Source: Providencia manganoxydans
GTDB taxonomy: Bacteria; Pseudomonadota; Gammaproteobacteria; Enterobacterales; Enterobacteriaceae
Assembly: GCF_016618195.1 (NCBI RefSeq)
Contig: NZ_CP067099.1
Location: 744,001-808,000 of the forward strand
Reading direction: 5' to 3'
Length of the DNA stretch: 64,000 nucleotides
Numbering within the stretch: the stretch's first letter is position 1; each line of letters begins with the position of its first letter. A program made the position numbers and the translations under genes. The notes beneath the pieces were generated by a model. That model was not told the origin of the DNA, did not search any database, and saw only the letters and a program-made list of their open reading frames with translations. Shown piece by piece: positions 54,506 to 63,894 of the stretch.

Positions 54506-55260
54506 TGTTCTGGTACTTTTGGTTTATTAGTCTGATTTTTCGCTCTACGTTTTTTAGGGCGATGAGGACGCTGCTCCGCTTTTTTCTTCTCTGAGTTCGG
54601 TTTTCTTAGTTGGCTACTCGCCGTACTTTCTTCTTCGTTGGTATTGTCTTCATTGACCACCAATTGCGGAGGCATGTTTTTTCCTTTCTTTTTCTTGGCG
54701 CGGAATAAGGTGTTTGCTAATACGATACCAATGCAGGTCGCCAACAAAATAAAGAAACGTAAAACGTTGGTGCTATTATCAGCCTGCTGAATTTCAGTGG
54801 TTAATAGCTCTGTATCAATGGTTAGACGTAGGTAACCTTTAGGTTCTTCTTTTCCCGGAACAGGCACCACTAACTGGTATTGGAAGGGGTGAATTGATTG
54901 ATTGTTATCAATGGCCAGTCTCTCACGCACAGGGACTGCTTCCCCTGCACTAGCAATCAATGTGCCACTAGCGGAGTAAATACTTGCATCCAAAATATAT
55001 TGGTCTTTCGTAATGTTATTCAAATTAGCGATAATGCGTTCGCGATTAAAATCTTTGCTGCCTGAAACGATATAATCGGATAAGCTGAAAGCCACTTGCT
55101 CGGCTAAAACACGGGTTAGCTGTTTGTATTGCTCAACGCGGTTTTGGTTTTGGCTGTTTCCTAAATAGGAAATACCATGCATTAATAAGGCAATTAATGC
55201 CACACAGATAACAATTATGACTGTTTTGTGAAGCTTGAAGGTTAGTTTCATAGAAATCAT
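54496..55260 (-). CDS. smp: Membrane protein Smp/YtjB (AhpA family)
   Basis: 254 aa. An N-terminal membrane helix (TVIIVICVALIALLMHGISY), a periplasmic domain with YILDASIYSASGTLIASAGE and LVVPVPGKEEPKGYLRLTIDTELL, a second helix (RFFILLATCIGIVLANTLF), and a long basic cytoplasmic tail rich in Lys and Arg. It matches E. coli Smp, divergent from serB as here. The tail is longer than in E. coli (214 aa protein). Function is poorly known. Confidence 0.9.
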   Translation of the reverse strand: MISMKLTFKLHKTVIIVICVALIALLMHGISYLGNSQNQNRVEQYKQLTRVLAEQVAFSLSDYIVSGSKDFNRERIIANLNNITKDQYILDASIYSASGTLIASAGEAVPVRERLAIDNNQSIHPFQYQLVVPVPGKEEPKGYLRLTIDTELLTTEIQQADNSTNVLRFFILLATCIGIVLANTLFRAKKKKGKNMPPQLVVNEDNTNEEESTASSQLRKPNSEKKKAEQRPHRPKKRRAKNQTNKPKVPEQKG

Positions 55261-55373
55261 TAAGTGCTCTTTGACTATTCTCTGGCATCATGGTGCCAGA
55301 GCTTATGAAGATAGGATAGTTTTAGGCATAATTTTATTATAAAACATTGAGTCGATTACAGGAGCAAATTTTC

Positions 55374-56351
55374 ATGTCAACGAGTTTGACCTATTGCTAT
55401 TTACCCGATGAAATTCACAAATGGCCGGGGTTGCCATTATCGCTGAGCGGGGAAGAAGTGATGCCTTTAGATTACCGCGCAGGAGATAGCGGTTGGTTAT
55501 TGTATGGTCGCGGTTTAGATAAAGCACGTATCAGTGATTTTCAACAACGCTTAGGCATAGCAATAGTCATCGTTTCATCATGGCGAATTGATGATTATCA
55601 AGTGGTTCGCATCGCAGGTAGCATCACACCTCGAATTAAAAAATTGGCAGATGAAAGTTTATTGGATGTTGTGCCATTAGGTCAGATCCCGCGCTTGCGT
55701 TCACCGGGGATCTTGTTAATGGATATGGACTCCACCGCAATCCAGATCGAATGTATTGATGAAATAGCACGTTTGTATGGCGTTGGCGAGCAGGTTTCTG
55801 AGGTTACCGAGCGTGCGATGCAAGGTGAACTCGATTTTACTGAAAGCCTGAAAGCACGAGTGGCGCTGCTAAAAGGCGCTGATGTGATGATCCTCCAACA
55901 AGTCATGGACACACTACCATTGATGCCTGGTTTAACTAGCCTAGTCAGAAAACTGCAAGCGATGGATTGGCATGTCGCTATAGCATCGGGCGGCTTTACC
56001 TTCTTTGCTGATAATTTACGTCAACAATTGAAATTAGCGGCTGCTGTTGCCAACCAACTTGAAATCAAAGACGGCAAACTTACCGGTAAAGTTAAAGGAC
56101 CGATAGTGGATGCCAAATATAAAGCACAAACTTTAGTGAAATTGGCAGAAAAGCTGGAAATCCCACTAGAACAAACCGTAGCGATTGGCGATGGGGCTAA
56201 CGATTTAAAAATGCTGCGTAAGGCTGGGCTGGGTATTGCCTATCATGCAAAACCGAAGGTGTATGCTAGAGCGAAGGTGGCTATCCGTCACGCCGATCTC
56301 ATGGGAGTGATGTGTGTGCTTAGTGGTGGCCTAAAACACGAAGAACGCTAA
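55374..56351 (+). CDS. serB: Phosphoserine phosphatase
   Basis: 325 aa from the ATG at 55374, after CAGGAG; the TTG at 55347 is in frame but sits before that site. The HAD motif DMDSTAIQIE carries the nucleophilic Asp; IASGGFTFFAD and GDGANDLKML complete the active site. It makes serine from phosphoserine. The C-terminal codons and the sequence after them are tandemly duplicated downstream (56329-56642). Confidence 0.97.
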   Translation: MSTSLTYCYLPDEIHKWPGLPLSLSGEEVMPLDYRAGDSGWLLYGRGLDKARISDFQQRLGIAIVIVSSWRIDDYQVVRIAGSITPRIKKLADESLLDVVPLGQIPRLRSPGILLMDMDSTAIQIECIDEIARLYGVGEQVSEVTERAMQGELDFTESLKARVALLKGADVMILQQVMDTLPLMPGLTSLVRKLQAMDWHVAIASGGFTFFADNLRQQLKLAAAVANQLEIKDGKLTGKVKGPIVDAKYKAQTLVKLAEKLEIPLEQTVAIGDGANDLKMLRKAGLGIAYHAKPKVYARAKVAIRHADLMGVMCVLSGGLKHEER

Positions 56352-56476
56352 TATTCGTCATATTTCGTGCCGTGGCGTTGTTGGCTGCACTCACTAGCCC
56401 TAGTCACATACTTGTGTATGCTCCTAGGGACTAGCGCGTTTGCCGCCTAGCCACAACACGAACTATTTAGAATATT
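56351..56476. repeat. ERIC-type element, first tandem copy
   Basis: Ends ATATTCGTCATATTTCG and CGAACTATTTAGAATATT are inverted; the core CTAGTCACATACTTGTGTATG CTCCTAGGGACTAG is a long palindrome like the ERIC core. Confidence 0.82.
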
Positions 56477-56508
56477 ACACATGGCAGCCTAAAACACGAA
56501 GAACGCTA

Positions 56509-56634
56509 ATATTCGTCATATTTCGCGCCGTGGTGTTGTTGACTGCGTTCACTCGCACTAGTCACATACTTGTGTATGCTTCTAGGGACTAGCTCGTTTG
56601 CCGCCTAGCCACAACACGAACTATTTAGAATATT
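56509..56634. repeat. ERIC-type element, second tandem copy
   Basis: Same ends and core as the first copy, shifted by 158 bp, with a few substitutions in the arms that alter base pairing slightly. Confidence 0.82.
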
Positions 56635-56744
56635 ACACATGGTGGAGTTTTTTTGCGCAATGATAATTAAAACATTGATGTTTGTTGGTTAGTCTGAGTT
56701 AATTTAGTGAATATGTTGGTAACAGAGCAATAAGGAGCGATATT

Positions 56745-58136
56745 GTGGCAAAAGGTGCAAAAAGGGCATTTGTATGTAATGAATGTGGGGCAGATTACCC
56801 GCGTTGGCAAGGGCAATGTAGTGCCTGCCATGCATGGAACACCATTACAGAAGTGCGCCTTGCCTCAAGTAGCTCCTCTTCACGTAATGATCGATTAACT
56901 GGGTATGCAGGCAATGCGGCTGGCGTGAGTCGCGTCCAAAAATTATCAGACATCAGTCTTGAAGAGCTACCACGTTTTTCAACGGGTTTTAAAGAATTTG
57001 ACCGCGTACTAGGGGGCGGGGTGGTACCAGGAAGTGCCATTCTTATCGGTGGTAACCCCGGCGCGGGGAAAAGTACACTATTGCTGCAAACGATGTGTTT
57101 GTTGTCTCGTGAAATGAAAACCCTCTATGTGACAGGGGAAGAATCCCTACAGCAAGTTGCAATGCGTGCGCATCGTCTTGGTCTACCGACTGATTCATTG
57201 AATATGCTGTCAGAGACCAGTATTGAGCAAATATGCCTTACTGCGGAGCAAGAGCAGCCAAAATTGATGGTGATCGACTCAATACAAGTCATGCACATGG
57301 CAGATATTCAATCTTCACCGGGTAGTGTTGCTCAGGTTCGAGAAACTGCCGCTTATTTGACTCGTTTCGCAAAAACCCGTGGGGTAGCTATTATTATGGT
57401 GGGTCATGTGACCAAAGATGGCTCTTTGGCAGGCCCTAAAGTACTCGAACACTGTATTGACTGCTCAATCATGTTAGATGGTGATGCCGATAACCGTTTT
57501 CGGACATTGCGCAGCCACAAAAACCGTTTTGGCGCAGTTAATGAATTAGGGGTATTTGCCATGACGGAACAAGGCCTGAAAGAGGTGAATAACCCATCGG
57601 CAATTTTTTTAAGCCGTGGTGATGAAATTACATCTGGTAGTTCAGTCATGGTGGTATGGGAAGGGACTCGACCATTGCTGGTGGAGATCCAAGCCTTGGT
57701 TGATCACTCGATGATGTCTAATCCACGTCGTGTTGCCGTTGGCTTAGAGCAAAACAGACTAGCAATTTTATTGGCTGTTTTACATCGTCACGGTGGCTTG
57801 CAAATGTCGGATCAAGATGTGTTTGTTAACGTCGTCGGAGGGGTTAAAGTGACTGAAACCAGCGCGGATCTTGCGTTACTCCTCTCGTTAGTTTCCAGTT
57901 TTCGTGATCGTCCATTACCAAGAGATTTGGTGGTTTTTGGTGAAGTTGGCTTAGCTGGTGAAATCCGTCCCGTACCTAGTGGGCAAGAACGTATTTCTGA
58001 AGCGGCAAAGCATGGTTTTAAACGTGCAATTGTACCGCATGCTAATATGCCTAAAAAATCTCCACCTGATATGAAAGTATACGGAGTAAAAAAACTTGCA
58101 GATGCGCTAAGTGTAATGGATGAACTCTATGAGTAA
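56745..58136 (+). CDS. radA: DNA repair protein RadA
   Basis: 463 aa, GTG start after AAGGAG. N-terminal zinc finger (CNECG...CSAC), RecA-like core with Walker A GGNPGAGKST, the RadA KNRFG motif, and a C-terminal Lon-like domain. It is a helicase acting in recombination branch migration. Ten bases separate it from nadR, so they are cotranscribed as in E. coli. Confidence 0.98.
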   Translation: MAKGAKRAFVCNECGADYPRWQGQCSACHAWNTITEVRLASSSSSSRNDRLTGYAGNAAGVSRVQKLSDISLEELPRFSTGFKEFDRVLGGGVVPGSAILIGGNPGAGKSTLLLQTMCLLSREMKTLYVTGEESLQQVAMRAHRLGLPTDSLNMLSETSIEQICLTAEQEQPKLMVIDSIQVMHMADIQSSPGSVAQVRETAAYLTRFAKTRGVAIIMVGHVTKDGSLAGPKVLEHCIDCSIMLDGDADNRFRTLRSHKNRFGAVNELGVFAMTEQGLKEVNNPSAIFLSRGDEITSGSSVMVVWEGTRPLLVEIQALVDHSMMSNPRRVAVGLEQNRLAILLAVLHRHGGLQMSDQDVFVNVVGGVKVTETSADLALLLSLVSSFRDRPLPRDLVVFGEVGLAGEIRPVPSGQERISEAAKHGFKRAIVPHANMPKKSPPDMKVYGVKKLADALSVMDELYE

Positions 58137-58146
58137 AGGAAAATAG

Positions 58147-59379
58147 ATGGCTGAATTTGATTATCTGAAGAATGCAATTAAGCAGGCTGGCTATACGCTC
58201 CAACAAGTTGCTGATGCCTCTGACATGACCAAAGGTTATCTGAGCCAGCTAATTAACGATAAAATTAAAAGTCCTAGTGCGCAAAAAATTGCCGCTTTGC
58301 ACCGTTTTCTTGGATTAGAGTACCCAAATAAACAGAAAACTATCGGTGTCGTATTTGGTAAATTTTATCCCTTGCATACAGGGCATATCTATTTGATCCA
58401 GCGCGCCTGTAGCCAAGTGGATGAACTACACGTTATTCTCTGTCATGACGAGCCACGCGATAAAGATCTGTTTATGAACAGTTCAATGTCACAACAGCCT
58501 ACGGTGAGTGATCGTCTGCGTTGGTTATTACAGACATTTAAATACCAAAAAAATATTCATATTCATTCCTTTGATGAGCAAGGTATAGAGCCATATCCAC
58601 ATGGTTGGCAAGTATGGAGTGATGGTATGAAAGCGTTCTTAAACAAGAACAATATTCATCCAAGCTATATCTATTCTAGCGAAACCAATGATGCCCCTCG
58701 TTATAAAGAGCATTTGGGAATAGAAACTATTCTAATTGATCCTGAACGTACCTTTATGAATATTAGTGGTAATCAAATTCGCCAAGCACCATTCCGTTAT
58801 TGGGACTATATTCCTACTGAAGTGAAGCCGTTCTTTGTTCGTAAAGTTGCAATACTGGGGGGAGAGTCAAGCGGCAAATCAACCTTAGTCAATAAGCTAG
58901 CCAACATTTTTAATACTACCAGTGCATGGGAGTTTGGGCGCGATTACGTTTTTTCCCATTTAGGCGGAAATGAGATGGCATTGCAATATTCGGACTATGA
59001 CAAAATTGCATTAGGCCATGCCCAATATATTGATTTTGCGGTTAAATACGCCAATAAAGTGGCTTTTATTGATACGGATTTTATTACCACTCAAGCCTTT
59101 TGTAAGCGTTATGAAGGGAAAGAGCATCCATTTGTACAGGCACTGATCGACGAATACCGTTTCGATTTAGTGATCGTTTTGGAAAATAACACGCCATGGG
59201 TTGCAGATGGCCTACGCAGCTTAGGTAGCAATAAGGATCGCCAAGAGTTTCAATCATTGTTAATTGAAATGTTACATAAGAACAATGTTGAATTTGTTCG
59301 TGTTGAGTCGCCTGATTACGATAGCCGTTTTTTAACCTGCATTTCATTAGTTCAACAACTATTAATGTTGGATGAATAA
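58147..59379 (+). CDS. nadR: Trifunctional NAD regulator NadR
   Basis: 410 aa, E. coli NadR length. Helix-turn-helix about residues 14-60 (QQVADASDMTKGYLSQLIND), an NMN adenylyltransferase domain with GKFYPLHTGH and ISGNQIR, and a C-terminal ribosylnicotinamide kinase with GGESSGKST. It represses NAD synthesis genes and makes NMN/NAD from ribosylnicotinamide. Confidence 0.97.
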   Translation: MAEFDYLKNAIKQAGYTLQQVADASDMTKGYLSQLINDKIKSPSAQKIAALHRFLGLEYPNKQKTIGVVFGKFYPLHTGHIYLIQRACSQVDELHVILCHDEPRDKDLFMNSSMSQQPTVSDRLRWLLQTFKYQKNIHIHSFDEQGIEPYPHGWQVWSDGMKAFLNKNNIHPSYIYSSETNDAPRYKEHLGIETILIDPERTFMNISGNQIRQAPFRYWDYIPTEVKPFFVRKVAILGGESSGKSTLVNKLANIFNTTSAWEFGRDYVFSHLGGNEMALQYSDYDKIALGHAQYIDFAVKYANKVAFIDTDFITTQAFCKRYEGKEHPFVQALIDEYRFDLVIVLENNTPWVADGLRSLGSNKDRQEFQSLLIEMLHKNNVEFVRVESPDYDSRFLTCISLVQQLLMLDE

Positions 59380-59382
59380 ATT

Positions 59383-59415
59383 ATAAAGGTGCCTGAAGAT
59401 AGTTGGCACCTTTAT
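59383..59415 (+). terminator. Rho-independent terminator after nadR
   Basis: Perfect 11-bp stem ATAAAGGTGCC / GGCACCTTTAT with an 11-nt loop; T-rich beyond. Confidence 0.85.
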
Positions 59416-59453
59416 ATTTCCTCTCTTATGTTATTTCAATAAAGTTTAGATGC

Positions 59454-59584
59454 TATATACTCGTTATACTTCAAGTTGCAGGATTGTTGACTACACTCAG
59501 TGAGTTGAGTCACAGAGTTTATCTATGCTCCCCGCCTATCTTCACTTGTCGGCTAACTGCATCTCGAATTATTTAGAGTATATA
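59454..59584. repeat. ERIC-type palindromic element after nadR
   Basis: Left end TATACTCGTTATACTTCAAG and right end CTCGAATTATTTAGAGTATA are inverted repeats; the core GAGTCACAGAGTTTATCTATG is shared with the copy at 32769-32890. It marks the switch from conserved backbone to accessory genes. Confidence 0.85.
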
Positions 59585-59739
59585 TTTAAAATTTTATGAG
59601 TATCATTAATATATTTATTGAGATATAGCTTATGTTTAAATTATATTTATAATTGATTTTTTTTATTATTTCTATTTGTTTTTTTAAAGATTAAATTATC
59701 ATTAATATAATAAACATGATATGAGTGATAAACAACGAT

Positions 59740-60450
59740 ATGTCACAATTTGATCTTTTAGCTCCTATTTATGACAATATGGATATTTTACCATTCAGGA
59801 AAGAAATAGAGATTCCTTCTGTATTAAAAATGCTTGGTGATATATCTGGAATGAGTGTTTTAGATTTCGGTTGTGGCTCTGGATATTACGCATGTTTATT
59901 GAAAAAACGGGGAGCCAAACGTGTTGTAGGTTATGATATAGCGAATGGGATGTTGGAATATGCGAGAAACAAAGAATTAATCAATCCTCTCGGTATTGAA
60001 TATGTATCAACATTAGATAACTTAGAACAGCAATTTGATTTAGTGTTAGGTGTCTATGTTCTTCCTTATGCGGGCAGCCGTGAAAAATTGCAAAGTATGG
60101 TTAATAATATGGTTAAGCTAATTCGCCCAGGTGGACGGTTATTAACATTACCATTAAATCCGAAATATTCGATCATCTCTGATTATTATGTGCCATATGG
60201 GTTTAAAATAGTAAGCGATTCCCCTTATCAAGATGGCTCAACGTTTCAATTGCATCTTCTGTATAATACGCCACATATTATTAATGGTTGGTATTGGTCT
60301 TATGAAGTTCTTAATAATGCGTTTAAAAAATCAGGATTGACTAATATTCAATGGTCAAAGCCTAATGTTAAAGACTCATCATTATCAACACAATTTAGTC
60401 GGTATATCAATAATCCTCACACAGTAATGGTTAGCGCTAGTTACATTTAA
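59740..60450 (+). CDS. Class I SAM-dependent methyltransferase
   Basis: 236 aa from the ATG at 59740. SAM motif VLDFGCGSGYYACLL, acidic motif II GYDIANGMLEYA, motif post-I DLVLGVYVL and motif IRPGGRLLTLP are clear. Codon use is AT-rich compared with nadR. No partner biosynthetic gene is visible, so the methyl acceptor, probably a small molecule, is unknown. The ribosome site is weak and a GTG at 59725 is an alternative start. Confidence 0.85.
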   Translation: MSQFDLLAPIYDNMDILPFRKEIEIPSVLKMLGDISGMSVLDFGCGSGYYACLLKKRGAKRVVGYDIANGMLEYARNKELINPLGIEYVSTLDNLEQQFDLVLGVYVLPYAGSREKLQSMVNNMVKLIRPGGRLLTLPLNPKYSIISDYYVPYGFKIVSDSPYQDGSTFQLHLLYNTPHIINGWYWSYEVLNNAFKKSGLTNIQWSKPNVKDSSLSTQFSRYINNPHTVMVSASYI

Positions 60451-60542
60451 TTTATATCTATTTTAATTATGATTTTTTTATCCTTTTAGAAAATTACTTT
60501 AATTATCAATTCGAACGATTACCATTAAGTCAGTGGTGCGAA

Positions 60543-60758
60543 ATGTGCATAAATGACTCTAACTCATTACTTTACAGCATGTTGGCAGTGTTTGAAAAAC
60601 CTATATATAACGATAAGAGCTTGATTGAATTATATCAATATACATACCATTTTATGAGCGATAATACAGAGCAATTTTTGCAGGGAAGTGGTATTGAGCA
60701 ACCAAAATTTGATCAAGCAGAATTGTATCGCTATTTAATAAATTTAGGGTGCATGTAG
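60543..60758 (+). CDS. Small hypothetical protein
   Basis: 71 aa, acidic and Tyr-rich (LYSMLAVFEKPIYNDKSLIELYQYTYHF), probably helical, no signal peptide. The ribosome site is weak and no family is recognised, so it may be a small real gene linked to the methyltransferase or a remnant. Confidence 0.4.
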   Translation: MCINDSNSLLYSMLAVFEKPIYNDKSLIELYQYTYHFMSDNTEQFLQGSGIEQPKFDQAELYRYLINLGCM

Positions 60759-60911
60759 CAAGGGGTAAAATACCTTTTAAAATCTAACTTTTAGAGGGAA
60801 AAATAGTTTGCGATTTCATCTATTCAGAGTATAGATTTAAGTATGTTTACATTAAATGCTATGATGGCTTTTTACCTCCGCTGTTCGCTACATAGCATTA
60901 AGAGAAATATC

Positions 60912-61493
60912 ATGACAATACAACCTAAAAAGCCAAGAACAAAACCCGCAGAAGAACGGTTAGATGACCTGATGAATGCAGCGGAGAAACTGTTTCTTTC
61001 TAAAGGATTTGTGAGTACCACAGTCAGTGAGATTGTCTTGTCTGCTGATGTTGCAAAAGGGACTTTTTATCACTATTTTCAATCTAAAAACGACATTATG
61101 GAAGCGTTACGTACCCGTTATATGGATTGGTATTTAGGGCATATTCAAGCTGAACTGGACAAACAAGACAGTGCCTACGCGAAATTGAAATCGTGGTGTG
61201 AAAACAGCGTTACATACTATGTTGAAAAGCAAAATATTCATGACATGCTTTTTCACGATGAATATCACGGGCGTGGCAATGATCATGAAACCAGAGCTGT
61301 TGAGCAAATTAAAGCTATTCTGGCTTTCGGTGAAAAAACACAACAATGGCCGGCTTTGCCTCCAGAGCTAATGGCCACAATGCTCTATCATGCTATGCAT
61401 GCTGCTGTTGATAACTTATCAAATACTACGGAATACAATCAGCATAATTTAGGTGAGATCCTTTATCAGCGTTTCCGTCTACTTCTTAGTTAA
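60912..61493 (+). CDS. TetR-family transcriptional regulator
   Basis: 193 aa from the ATG at 60912; the frame extends to 60843 without a ribosome site. The N-terminal TetR helix-turn-helix is clear (LFLSKGFVSTTVSEIVLSADVAKGTFYHYFQSK). The ligand domain is not assignable. It lies 230 bp ahead of the TonB-dependent receptor on the same strand, and a TetR-type dyad sits in that gap. Confidence 0.9.
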   Translation: MTIQPKKPRTKPAEERLDDLMNAAEKLFLSKGFVSTTVSEIVLSADVAKGTFYHYFQSKNDIMEALRTRYMDWYLGHIQAELDKQDSAYAKLKSWCENSVTYYVEKQNIHDMLFHDEYHGRGNDHETRAVEQIKAILAFGEKTQQWPALPPELMATMLYHAMHAAVDNLSNTTEYNQHNLGEILYQRFRLLLS

Positions 61494-61629
61494 ATTTGTC
61501 AGATATCTCTTCGAGAATATTATTTAGCTAATTTTTATGTCTTCTTTTTATGAAGACATATTTTGCTAAATATCAAATAGTTAACTATATCCTTCATTGC
61601 TATATTGATGATAAATTTGTCTTTTTAAA

Positions 61630-61667
61630 TGCAAATGATTATTAATTAAGTTGACCGGTGGTCGGTC
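61630..61667. promoter_or_regulatory. Fur-like box and TetR-type operator before receptor gene
   Basis: TGCAAATGATTATTA (61630-61644) matches 12 of 15 positions of the Fur 7-1-7 site. GACCG-N5-CGGTC (61653-61667), within TTGACCGGTGGTCGGTCGAC, is a GC-rich dyad of TetR-operator type in an AT-rich region. Together they suggest dual iron and ligand control. Confidence 0.55.
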
Positions 61668-61723
61668 GACGATCTATGCTAGCGCCATTAAAATTTCATC
61701 TTTACTTCATTGGCTTATATTGT

Positions 61724-63874
61724 ATGGATAATTTCACTTCCCAACGCTACATACAGACAACCATTGGTTTAATGATTTCTTCTGCGTTAATTTGTTCAAG
61801 TACGGTTAATGCCAGTTCAACAGCTGATGTATTAGTAGTCACTGCGACAGAAAATAGCGATACCGAACCAAGAGGGTATGCCACTAAGACACAATCCACG
61901 GCAACCAAAAGCTCAGCTTCATTATTAGAGACACCTCAATTTGTTTCGGTGATCAAACGTGAGCAAATGGATACATTACCATCAGAATCTCTGAGTCAGG
62001 CTTTACGTTATAGCGCAGGGGTGACCAGTGAAAAATATGGGGCATTTGGTAGCGGTATCGATTTTTCAAAAATGCGTGGGTTTGACGCCGATTATTATTT
62101 AGATGGTTTACGGGTCATTGGTAATAGTGGAATTTGGGGGCCGCAAATTGACTCGTGGACGTTAAATAGTATTGAAGCGGTTCATGGCCCATCATCTGCT
62201 CTTTATGGTCAAGGAGGTGCAGGTGGTGTGATCAACATGCAGTCTCGTCGACCAATCGCTCAAGGCTCCCATCAAATTCAATTTCAAAAAGGCAATTTTG
62301 ATAATAATGCGGTTAGGTTTGATTCAACCGATGCATTGAATGATGACGAAACATTATTGTATAGAATAAATGGATTGGCACTCTCTAGCGATTCACAAGT
62401 TAATTCATCTAAGCAATCCCGTTACTTACTGGCACCTTCCATCACTTGGCAGCCTAGTGACGAGTTCAGTTGGACCGTTTTAAGTCAATATCAACGTGAC
62501 CCTCATATGGGACACTACAATACATTGCCTGCTCAAGGGATAGGTTTACTGCCTAACTCGAACGGCAAGTTAGATTTGACTCAAAACTACAGTGATCCTC
62601 AGCATGAGAAATCAGAGCGAACCCAATGGTCTATCACTTCACTCGTTGACTACCAGATCACACCTTCCTTTACGTTCAAACAGAATATGCGCTATTCGGA
62701 TGTTGATACGCATATTAAACGCGATTTTACTCGTGGATTTCTAGCGGGAGACCGCTTACTAACAGCGGTGTATCAAGATTCACCAAGTAAATCTAAAACG
62801 TTAGTGGCTGATAACCAATTGGTTTATAAATTAACGTTAGGCTCAGTAAATCATGAATTACTTTCTGGTTTTGATTATCAAACAGGAAAACTTGATAAAG
62901 ATTGGTGGGGGTCACAAACGGTAAGTTTTGATCCATGGATAAAACCACATCATCCTGAGTTTCAACCTTATCCAGTCTCTCGCACATCAACAACTCAACG
63001 TTTTGATCGTTATGGTATTTATTTACAAGATCAACTCAGTTGGCAGCAATGGGATTTGATCCTCAGCGGTCGTTACGATTGGTCGTATTTAGATACCGAT
63101 AATAACCTCACAAAAACAACACAAAAAAATGATACATCAGCATGGAGTCAACGTATTGGGCTCACCTATGCTTTCGAAAGTGGTTTTTCACCGTGGATCA
63201 GCATTTCTGACAGTTTTGATCCTGTTTTAGGAACCGATGCTGAAGGTCACTCCTTTATTCCCACTGAATCAAAACAAACAGAATTAGGGCTGAAATACCA
63301 AAACCAATCAGGCGATTTAATGCTAAGTCTTGCCGCATATGAACTTGAGCAAAAAAATGTCACCACGCATAACCCATTAAACCCTGATTACTATAACCAA
63401 ACGGGTAAAGTGCGTTCCCGTGGCATTGATTTCGAAAGTCGGATCGCAATCACCCCTTCACTCAATATGATGCTTAATTATGCTTATACCGATAACAAAA
63501 TCACAGAAAGCCAAGACCTCTCAGTTCTGAACAAGCACCCTGTTCAAGTGCCTAAGAATAGTGGTTCTGCATGGGTAGATTATCGTTTTCATTCACCTTA
63601 TTTAGATGGCGCTCTAGTGGGGGTAGGTGTTCGCTATTTAGGGGAAACATGGGGTGATAATACCAATACATTTAAGGTTCCTGCGGTATGGTTAGGAGAT
63701 ATCAGCGTTAGATACCAAATGGATGCCTTAGTGCCTGAATTAGTCGGAATGGAACTGGGTGTCACTGTGAGTAATATCACCAATAAATCTTATATTGCGA
63801 GTTGCACTAGCGCGACTTATTGCAGTATTGGCACCGATAGAACGTTACTGACTACGCTCAATTATTATTTTTAA
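61724..63874 (+). CDS. TonB-dependent siderophore receptor
   Basis: 716 aa from the ATG at 61724, which gives a proper signal peptide (cleavage near VNA). A longer frame begins with GTG at 61658 inside the operator dyad and is unlikely. TonB box DVLVVTATE, plug with SLSQALRYSAGV, GFDADYYLDGLRV, IEAVHGPSSALYGQGGAGGVINM, and a barrel ending NYYF with terminal Phe. This is the FhuA/FpvA-like ferri-siderophore type without an STN domain. A Tat-exported binding protein gene follows, so a siderophore uptake locus continues past the window. Confidence 0.93.
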   Translation: MDNFTSQRYIQTTIGLMISSALICSSTVNASSTADVLVVTATENSDTEPRGYATKTQSTATKSSASLLETPQFVSVIKREQMDTLPSESLSQALRYSAGVTSEKYGAFGSGIDFSKMRGFDADYYLDGLRVIGNSGIWGPQIDSWTLNSIEAVHGPSSALYGQGGAGGVINMQSRRPIAQGSHQIQFQKGNFDNNAVRFDSTDALNDDETLLYRINGLALSSDSQVNSSKQSRYLLAPSITWQPSDEFSWTVLSQYQRDPHMGHYNTLPAQGIGLLPNSNGKLDLTQNYSDPQHEKSERTQWSITSLVDYQITPSFTFKQNMRYSDVDTHIKRDFTRGFLAGDRLLTAVYQDSPSKSKTLVADNQLVYKLTLGSVNHELLSGFDYQTGKLDKDWWGSQTVSFDPWIKPHHPEFQPYPVSRTSTTQRFDRYGIYLQDQLSWQQWDLILSGRYDWSYLDTDNNLTKTTQKNDTSAWSQRIGLTYAFESGFSPWISISDSFDPVLGTDAEGHSFIPTESKQTELGLKYQNQSGDLMLSLAAYELEQKNVTTHNPLNPDYYNQTGKVRSRGIDFESRIAITPSLNMMLNYAYTDNKITESQDLSVLNKHPVQVPKNSGSAWVDYRFHSPYLDGALVGVGVRYLGETWGDNTNTFKVPAVWLGDISVRYQMDALVPELVGMELGVTVSNITNKSYIASCTSATYCSIGTDRTLLTTLNYYF

Positions 63875-63894
63875 TTCCCTTAGGTAAAAAATAT

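Larger units (their letters stand above)
56329..56642. repeat. Tandem duplication, 158-bp period, including serB 3' end
   Basis: Two copies (56329-56484 and 56487-56642) start with the last codons of serB (GCCTAAAACACGAAGAACGC) and end in TTACACATGG. They differ at roughly ten positions, so the event is not recent. Each copy contains a full ERIC-type element. Confidence 0.88.

Noticed and set aside
56329..56642. Repeated units that could suggest a CRISPR array
   Set aside because: Only two copies with a 158-bp period, no short repeats with unique spacers, no cas genes; explained by a tandem duplication containing ERIC elements.
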